Assembly: GCA_009773075.1 (NCBI GenBank)
Contig: WOUX01000004.1
Location: 1-19,101 of the forward strand
Source: a bacterium
GTDB lineage: Bacteria > Desulfobacterota > UBA8473
Direction of reading: 5' to 3'
Length of the DNA stretch: 19,101 nucleotides
Made by a program: the position numbers and the translations under genes. Under the pieces are notes generated by a model. That model did no database searches, had not been told where the DNA came from, and was given only the letters and a program-made list of their open reading frames with translations. Numbering within the stretch: position 1 is the stretch's first letter; each line of letters opens with the position of its first letter. Below, piece after piece: positions 14,677 to 19,101 of the stretch.

Positions 14677-14868
14677 ATGGGCACAAAGGAGTTTAAGGTA
14701 AAACTGAAGAAGAGTGGTATTGGTAGACCTCGGAGACAGAAAGAGACATTAACTGGACTGGGCTTAACTAAGCTTAATAAAACAGTTACTTTAAAGGATA
14801 CTCCTGAAAATCGAGGAATGGTTAAGAAAGTATCACATTTGATCGAGGTTATTGAACATGAGACTTAG
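14677..14868 (+). CDS. rpmD: 50S ribosomal protein L30 (uL30)
   Basis: L30 is a small peripheral 50S protein with a ferredoxin-like fold. The 63-residue product has the family pattern: KVKLKKSGIGRPRRQKETL, then GLGLTKLNKTVTLKDTPENR and GMVKKVSHLIEVIE. The start is ATG 14677 with AAAAGGG at about 14660-14666, a modest site at a long spacing. Its end overlaps rplO by 11 bases. Position between rpsE and rplO is standard and supports the call. Confidence 0.96.
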   Translation: MGTKEFKVKLKKSGIGRPRRQKETLTGLGLTKLNKTVTLKDTPENRGMVKKVSHLIEVIEHET

Positions 14869-15298
14869 TGAATTGAAGCCTTCTTCCCGGTTTAATAAGA
14901 GGAAAAAGAGGGTTGGGCGGGGACAGGGTTCTGGACATGGGCAGACTGCATGTAGTGGATCTAAGGGGCAGAGATCCCGCTCAGGAAGAAGTACTCCTCC
15001 TGGTTTTGAAGGGGGGCAGATGCCCCTTAAGCGTCGTCTTCCCAAAAGGGGATTTACTAATATATTTAAAAAGAAATACGTTTTGATAAATATAAGAGAC
15101 TTAAGTGTATTTAAAGAAGGGACTGTGATAGATGATAAAGCACTGATCGAATGTGGACTGATAAAAGGTTCTTATGATGGCATAAAGGTATTAGGAGATG
15201 GAGAAATTACTTATCCTCTTACAGTGAAAGTTCACAAATATAGTAAATCGGCCAAAGATAAGATTGAGGCTGTTGGCGGGAAGATAGAGGTGGTTTAA
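14858..15298 (+). CDS. rplO: 50S ribosomal protein L15 (uL15)
   Basis: L15 is a late-assembly 50S protein with a long, basic, glycine-rich extension. I chose ATG 14858 over the in-frame TTG at 14852 because it gives the usual MRLSELKPS opening and has GAGGT at 14845-14849. The product is 146 residues. The extension contains RVGRGQGSGHGQTACSGSKG and GFEGGQMPLKRRLPKRGF, both diagnostic. The start lies inside rpmD. The stop abuts the secY start with no gap, suggesting coupled translation. Confidence 0.97.
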   Translation: MRLSELKPSSRFNKRKKRVGRGQGSGHGQTACSGSKGQRSRSGRSTPPGFEGGQMPLKRRLPKRGFTNIFKKKYVLINIRDLSVFKEGTVIDDKALIECGLIKGSYDGIKVLGDGEITYPLTVKVHKYSKSAKDKIEAVGGKIEVV

Positions 15299-16546
15299 TT
15301 GCTAGTCGGGCTTCAAAATATACCCAAGATTCCTGAATTCTCCTGGAATTAATAGGGAAGCGTTAGCTTCGTTCTTTGCTCAGGCTAAAAGTACTCTCCT
15401 TGGTCTTTTTGATATGTTTTCGGGTGGGGCATTGGAGAATCTATCAGTGTTTGCTCTTGGTATAATGCCTTACATCAGTGCCTCTATTATTCTGCAACTG
15501 CTTACCGTAGTTGTTCCACATTTGGAGAGATTGTCCAAAGAGGGTGAAGCAGGGAGGAGAAAAATAACCCAGTATACTAGATATGGTACGATCATTTTGA
15601 GTATTATTCAAGGCTTTGGCATAAGTGTTGGTCTGGAGAGGATGACAGGCCCTGCAGGAGAAATGATAGCCCTCAACCCTGGTTTATCCTTTAAGGTAAT
15701 GACAGTTATAACTTTGACAGCTGGAACGGCATTTATTATGTGGCTTGGCGAGCAGATTACTGAGCGGGGGATTGGAAACGGTATTTCTCTTATAATATTT
15801 GCTGGTATTGTTGCCCGAATGCCATCTGCAATCATTAATACAATACGCCTTTTAAAAACAGGAGAAATGGCACTATTTTTGATTTTGATACTTGTGGCTA
15901 TGATGATTGTTATAGTTGGAATTATAGTTTTTGTGGAACGTGGACAGAGGCGAATTCCTGTCCAATATCCGAAGAGGGTAATGGGCAGAAAGATGTACGG
16001 TGGACAGAGTACTCACCTGCCTCTTAGAGTAAATACAGCCCCATATTTGCTTCTTCAATATTAATGTTTCCCTTAACTATAGCCAATTTTTTACCTAAAT
16101 CTTGGATAGAACTCTATCCATGGCTTCAGAACATAATTGACAGCTTAGGTCCTGGCAGGCTTATTTATAGTATCCTATATGTCGCTTTTATTGTCTTCTT
16201 TTGTTACTTTTACACGGCTGTTAGCTTTAACCCCGTTGATATTGCCGATAATATGAAGAAATATGGAGGTTATATACCAGGGATAAGGCCTGGTAAAAAG
16301 ACTGCTGAATATATAGATAAGGTTCTTACAAGAATCACTTTGGGTGGGGCTGTTTATGTTTCAGCTGTATGCGTGTTACCTACAATCCTTACCAGTAAAT
16401 TCAACGTGCCTTTTTACTTTGGAGGCACGGCATTACTGATTGTTGTTGGAGTTGCCATGGATACAGCTTCACAGATTGAATCCCACTTACTTACAAGGCA
16501 GTATGAAGGTTTTTTGAAAAAAGCCAGGATAAAAGGGCGTCGTTAA
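15299..16546 (+). pseudogene. secY: Protein translocase channel SecY, interrupted by two frame-breaking deletions
   Basis: SecY is the membrane channel of the Sec export system. TTG 15299, behind GAGGTGG, opens a 14-residue start LLVGLQNIPKIPEF and then meets a stop at 15350. From 15339 another frame resumes as SPGINREALASFFAQAK and runs through MFSGGALENLSVFALGIMPY to 16037. A third frame then carries on from 16040 as PIFASSILMFPLTIANFLP to the stop at 16544-16546. Against the family, about 22 residues (helix 1) are missing at the first junction and about 4 (the GVIP part of AGVIPPIFASS) at the second. The three pieces hold 14, 233 and 168 codons, total 415; adding the missing residues gives about 441, normal for SecY. 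All other helices look intact. It is either a decayed gene or, quite possibly, an assembly error. Confidence 0.88.
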
Positions 16547-16562
16547 CAGTTGACAGTTAACG
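16541..16562 (+). repeat. Inverted repeat across the secY stop
   Basis: CGTTAAC (16541-16547) and GTTAACG (16556-16562) are perfect 7-base complements separated by AGTTGACA. GTTAAC is itself palindromic, so the element also reads as a direct repeat of GTTAAC. The secY TAA lies in the left arm. TTGACA occurs inside it (16550-16555), but no -10 follows at a proper distance. Function is unknown; it could be a small dispersed repeat or an mRNA end structure. Confidence 0.35.
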
Positions 16563-16631
16563 GAAAGCAAAGCTCAGAAAGTCACTCTTCCTTAGAGCGG
16601 AGAGGATGTCAATGGAGAAAGGGGTTTAATT

Positions 16632-17279
16632 ATGAATCTGATACTGGTAGGTCCACCTGGTTCCGGAAAGGGCACTCAAGCAAAGATGCTGGTTGACAAG
16701 TACAATATTCCTCAAATTTCGACCGGTGACATACTCAGAGAAGCGGTTAAGGAGGGTTCTCCCCTGGGGAAGCAGGCAAAGGGTTTCATGGATAAGGGTG
16801 CTCTGCTTCCAGATGAGGTTGTTATAGGGATAATTGAAGAAAGGTTAAAAAAACCTGACTGTAAAGGGGGGTTTATTTTGGACGGATTTCCCCGGACAGT
16901 AGCGCAGGCTGAGGCATTAGGTGCCATTTTAGATAAGATGGACTTGAAGATTGAATACTTAATCAATATTGAGATAGACGATGAAGAGCTGTTAAAGAGA
17001 CTCACGGGTAGGAGAACCTGTAGAAAATGTGGAAAAGGATACCATGTTGTCTTTGATCCGCCTATAAATAAAGATGTCTGCAATAAGTGTAAAGGGGAAC
17101 TCTACCAGAGAGATGACGACAAAGAGGATACTATAAAGAGCAGGTTAAAGGTTTATCATCAACAAACTGCCCCTGTAGTTGAATTTTATCAGAAAAAGAA
17201 CACATCCAGGGCTATTAATGGGCTTGGGAAGATAGACGAGGTTTTTCAAAGGATTACAGACATTATTCAACAGGGATAG
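16632..17279 (+). CDS. adk: Adenylate kinase, long form with zinc-type LID
   Basis: The enzyme interconverts ATP plus AMP with two ADP in the cytoplasm. The product is 215 residues, the usual long bacterial form. The P-loop GPPGSGKGTQ spans residues 7-16; the AMP-binding part has QISTGDILREAV (28-39) and DGFPRT (84-89). The LID contains four cysteines, Cys130, Cys133, Cys150 and Cys153, a structural zinc site seen in many bacteria but absent from E. coli. RRDD-type LID arginine is conserved as QRDDDKEDTIKSRL. The start is ATG 16632 with GGAGAAAGGGG just upstream. It follows secY by 85 bases and precedes infA by 19, with no map gene between. Confidence 0.98.
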   Translation: MNLILVGPPGSGKGTQAKMLVDKYNIPQISTGDILREAVKEGSPLGKQAKGFMDKGALLPDEVVIGIIEERLKKPDCKGGFILDGFPRTVAQAEALGAILDKMDLKIEYLINIEIDDEELLKRLTGRRTCRKCGKGYHVVFDPPINKDVCNKCKGELYQRDDDKEDTIKSRLKVYHQQTAPVVEFYQKKNTSRAINGLGKIDEVFQRITDIIQQG

Positions 17280-17298
17280 ATCACCAAGTTGAGGTTTT

Positions 17299-17517
17299 AT
17301 GCCAAAAGAGGAAGCGATTGAGGTAGAAGGAACGGTCTTAGAAACTCTACCCAACGCAATGTTTAGAGTAGAATTGGAAAACGGCCATAAGGTTTTGGCT
17401 CATATCTCTGGTAAGATGAGGATGCACTATATTAAGATCCTTCCAGGTGATAGGGTTACAGTTGAATTATCACCTTATGACCTTAATAGGGGGAGGATTA
17501 CTTACCGTTCCAAATGA
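17299..17517 (+). CDS. infA: Translation initiation factor IF-1
   Basis: IF-1 binds the 30S A site during initiation, aiding IF-2 and IF-3. The product is 72 residues, exactly the usual size, with an OB fold. Signatures are EVEGTVLETLPNAMFRVELE, then GHKVLAHISGKMRMHYIKI and LPGDRVTVELSPYDLNRGRI. The start is ATG 17299 with GAGG at 17291-17294, spaced about five bases. It is separated from rpmJ by 83 bases, in the usual adk/map-infA-rpmJ order minus map. Confidence 0.98.
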   Translation: MPKEEAIEVEGTVLETLPNAMFRVELENGHKVLAHISGKMRMHYIKILPGDRVTVELSPYDLNRGRITYRSK

Positions 17518-17555
17518 ACTGTAAGCGTTCAACGGTCAGAAATAAGACGAAGGCT

Positions 17556-17579
17556 GATAACTGAATGCTTATCTTTTTT
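17556..17579 (+). terminator. Weak terminator-like or attenuator hairpin before rpmJ
   Basis: GATAA (17556-17560) and TTATC (17569-17573) form a five-pair stem with an eight-base loop, followed at once by six T (17574-17579). The layout is that of an intrinsic terminator, but the stem is short and AT-rich, so at best it would attenuate. It lies in the 83-base infA-rpmJ gap. Confidence 0.3.
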
Positions 17580-17600
17580 GTAAAGGGTGGTGTGGTTAAG

Positions 17601-17714
17601 ATGAAGGTGAAGGCCTCAGTAAAGAAAAGATGCGATAAATGTAAGATAGTGAGACGTAAGGGCGTAATTAGAATAATCTGTGAAAATCCAAGGCATAAAC
17701 AGAGACAAGGATAG
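17601..17714 (+). CDS. rpmJ: 50S ribosomal protein L36 (bL36), zinc-binding
   Basis: L36 is the smallest ribosomal protein and stabilises 23S rRNA near the L7/L12 base. The product is 37 residues, the family length, too short for many ORF searches. It reads MKVKASVKKRCDKCKIVRRK at the start and ends ENPRHKQRQG. The zinc ligands Cys11, Cys14, Cys27 and His32 are all present, so this is the zinc (C+) form. The start is ATG 17601 with AAAGGGTGG at 17582-17590. It lies between infA and rpsM, 17 bases before the latter, as is standard. Confidence 0.96.
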   Translation: MKVKASVKKRCDKCKIVRRKGVIRIICENPRHKQRQG

Positions 17715-17731
17715 TCAGGGAGGTACATATA

Positions 17732-18100
17732 TTGGCAAGAATTGCTGGGATTGATTTACCTAGAGGCAAGAGGATGGAAGTGGCATTAACCTATATTTAT
17801 GGTATTGGCAGATCTACCTCGAAAAAGATTCTCGAAAAGGCCGGGATTGGTTCCGATATAAAATCCGATCAAATTACAGAGTCTGAGGTGGCTAAGATAA
17901 GGGAGATAATTGATCGTGAGCATAAAGTAGAGGGTGACTTACGGATGGAGTTCACCATGAATATAAAGAGGTTGATGGATCTAGGTAGTTATCGGGGGCT
18001 GCGCCATAGGCGTTCTTTGCCTGTTCGAGGTCAAAGAACCAGCACCAATGCTAGAACGAGAAAAGGACCCCGCAGGGCAATTGGAAGCAAGAGAAAGTAG
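17732..18100 (+). CDS. rpsM: 30S ribosomal protein S13 (uS13)
   Basis: S13 lies in the 30S head, bridges to L5 and contacts P-site tRNA through its tail. The 122-residue product starts at TTG 17732 behind AGGGAGG (17717-17723). It opens MARIAGIDLPRGKRMEVALT, contains a helix-two-turn-helix part and the C-terminal SYRGLRHRRSLPVRGQRTST with NARTRKGPRR, typical of the family. It starts the alpha group, eight bases before rpsK. Confidence 0.98.
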   Translation: MARIAGIDLPRGKRMEVALTYIYGIGRSTSKKILEKAGIGSDIKSDQITESEVAKIREIIDREHKVEGDLRMEFTMNIKRLMDLGSYRGLRHRRSLPVRGQRTSTNARTRKGPRRAIGSKRK

Positions 18101-18108
18101 GAGGTTTG

Positions 18109-18501
18109 ATGGCAAAACAAGGGAAAGGTGTCAAGAAGAAAAAGGAAAAGAAAAATATCCAGAATGGTATAGCACATATCCAAGCTACGTTTAATAATAC
18201 CATAATAACTATTACCGATTTAACCGGAAACGTGTTAGCTTGGTCTAGCGCTGGAACTCAGGGGTATAAGGGTTCAAGGAAGAGTACCCCCTTTGCCGCT
18301 CAGTTAGCAGCGGAAGATGTTGCAAAAAAAGCTATGGAACATGGGGTTAAAAATATAGAGGTTTATATTAAAGGGCCGGGGGCTGGTCGGGAATCTGCTT
18401 TGAGAACTCTCCAGGCTAAGGGATTCAATGTCAGTTTAATCAGGGATGTTACTCCTATTCCTCATAACGGGTGTCGTCCACCCAAGAGAAGAAGGGTATA
18501 A
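18109..18501 (+). CDS. rpsK: 30S ribosomal protein S11 (uS11)
   Basis: S11 forms the platform of the 30S subunit near the E site and the mRNA exit. I chose ATG 18109 rather than the in-frame TTG at 18106 because it gives MAKQGKGVKKKK and suits AGGAGG at 18099-18104. The product is 130 residues. Core motifs include NGIAHIQATFNNTIITITDL, SSAGTQGYKGSRKSTPFAAQ and the C-terminal PIPHNGCRPPKRRRV; its Asn120-Gly121 matches the site that forms isoaspartate in E. coli. rpsD follows after 12 bases. Confidence 0.98.
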   Translation: MAKQGKGVKKKKEKKNIQNGIAHIQATFNNTIITITDLTGNVLAWSSAGTQGYKGSRKSTPFAAQLAAEDVAKKAMEHGVKNIEVYIKGPGAGRESALRTLQAKGFNVSLIRDVTPIPHNGCRPPKRRRV

Positions 18502-18513
18502 AGGAGGCACGGT

Positions 18514-19101
18514 TTGGCTCGGTACACAGGATCGGTTTGCAGGTTGTGCAGAAGAGAAAATTTGAAGTTGTACTTAAAGGGTGATAGGTGTTATTCAGAT
18601 AAGTGTGCTTTTGAAAGGAAAGGTTATCCCCCGGGTCAGCATGGACAGAGCCGTAGCAAACATTCGGATTATGGTATTCAGCTTCGTGAGAAGCAGAAGG
18701 TAAAAAGAATTTATGGTATTCTAGAAAATCAGTTCCGAAGGTATTTTGAGAAGGCTGATAAGATGAAGGGTATAACCGGTGAGAATTTGTTGCTCTTTCT
18801 TGAAAGAAGAATGGATAACATGGTCTTTCGTTTAGGATTTGCCAGTTCCCGCAGTGAGGCAAGGCAACTAATAAGACATAGTCACTTTTTGGTTAATGGG
18901 AGAAAAGTAAATATTCCTTCTTATCTGGTTAGTCCGGGGGAAATTGTAGAGGTGAGGGAAAAGAGTAGAAAAATCCCCAGAATTGTTGAATCTCTGGAGG
19001 CTGTGGCGCGCCGTGGTGTGCCCCATTGGTTAGAATTGGACAAAGAAAATGTAAAGGGAAAGATAGTTTCTTTGCCTTCCAGGGAGGATCTAACGATGCC
19101 A
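18514..19101 (+). CDS. rpsD: 30S ribosomal protein S4, 3' end outside window (uS4)
   Basis: S4 is a primary assembly protein of the 30S body and affects decoding accuracy; in E. coli it represses the alpha operon. The 196 visible codons start at TTG 18514, six bases after AAGGAGG (18501-18507). The N terminus has the zinc site Cys9, Cys12, Cys26, Cys31, which marks the C+ form found in Thermus and many Gram-positives. The S4 RNA-binding domain appears at RLGFASSRSEARQLIRHSHF and VNGRKVNIPSYLV. Full-length homologues are about 205-210 residues, so about 10-15 remain beyond the edge. The frame runs open to the last base. Confidence 0.96.
   Translation, partial: MARYTGSVCRLCRRENLKLYLKGDRCYSDKCAFERKGYPPGQHGQSRSKHSDYGIQLREKQKVKRIYGILENQFRRYFEKADKMKGITGENLLLFLERRMDNMVFRLGFASSRSEARQLIRHSHFLVNGRKVNIPSYLVSPGEIVEVREKSRKIPRIVESLEAVARRGVPHWLELDKENVKGKIVSLPSREDLTMP

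Noticed and set aside
15414..16064. A separate short SecY-like protein starting at ATG 15414
   Set aside because: SecY residues continue upstream in the same frame to 15339, and the TTG at 15299 has the ribosome binding site, so ATG 15414 is internal.
16064..16546. A separate 160-residue membrane protein starting at ATG 16064
   Set aside because: The frame continues upstream to 16040 as SecY helix-7 sequence, and its content is the C-terminal part of SecY; it is a fragment of the same gene.
15299..16546. Programmed frameshifting in secY
   Set aside because: Frameshifting would not remove residues, yet about 22 and about 4 conserved residues are missing at the junctions.
16550..16555. TTGACA as the -35 box of an adk promoter
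   Set aside because: No acceptable -10 sequence follows at 15 to 20 bases; the hexamer is part of an inverted repeat.
18455..18862. A 135-residue antisense reading frame over the rpsK-rpsD junction
   Set aside because: The forward strand there encodes clear S11 and S4 sequence; the reverse frame matches no family I recognise. The other antisense frames in the window are rejected for the same reason.

Overview
The window is one long, uniformly forward-strand block of housekeeping genes: the end of rpoC, then the fused str, S10, spc and alpha operons up to a cut-off rpsD. It is bacterial: EF-G and EF-Tu are of bacterial type, the gene order is rpoC-rpsL-rpsG-fusA-tuf-rpsJ onward, and Shine-Dalgarno sites such as AGGAGG precede most genes. 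Base composition is AT-rich, roughly 40% GC by eye. The RpoC, EF-Tu and L2 sequences look closest to Desulfobacterota, Nitrospirota or neighbouring candidate phyla. That placement is an impression from sequence style and cannot be settled here. I see no mobile element, CRISPR array, tRNA or rRNA gene, and no gene-free stretch longer than 300 bases. The longest gaps are 185, 178 and 151 bases.

Layout: rpoC 3' end (1-1261); str genes rpsL, rpsG, fusA, tuf (1353-5723); S10 genes rpsJ, rplC, rplD, rplW, rplB, rpsS, rplV, rpsC, rplP, rpmC, rpsQ (5769-10840); spc genes rplN, rplX, rplE, rpsN, rpsH, rplF, rplR, rpsE, rpmD, rplO, secY (10882-16546); then adk, infA, rpmJ, rpsM, rpsK and the first 196 codons of rpsD (16632-19101). 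Many genes are separated by fewer than 50 bases, and three pairs overlap (rplD/rplW, rplP/rpmC, rpmD/rplO). This fits co-transcription from a promoter between rpoC and rpsL and/or read-through from the rpoBC operon. The products make ribosomal subunits, elongation and initiation factors, the Sec channel and adenylate kinase, so the block supplies the translation and secretion machinery together. The map gene that often sits between adk and infA is absent.

Most genes are full length and canonical. The one clear break is secY. Its reading frame is interrupted twice, and both points lack residues that SecY normally has: about 22 residues covering transmembrane helix 1, and about 4 residues before helix 7. 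Adding them back gives about 441 residues, the normal length. This is either real decay of an essential gene, implying a second copy, or an assembly fault. Other points worth a look: tuf has codon use unlike its neighbours and encodes a four-cysteine insert; EF-G carries an unusual paired substitution; ten of 32 visible starts are GTG or TTG; and several intergenic gaps, mainly in the spc part, contain perfect inverted repeats that no gene explains. I found no convincing previously undescribed system; the region is essentially ordinary core genome with these local oddities.
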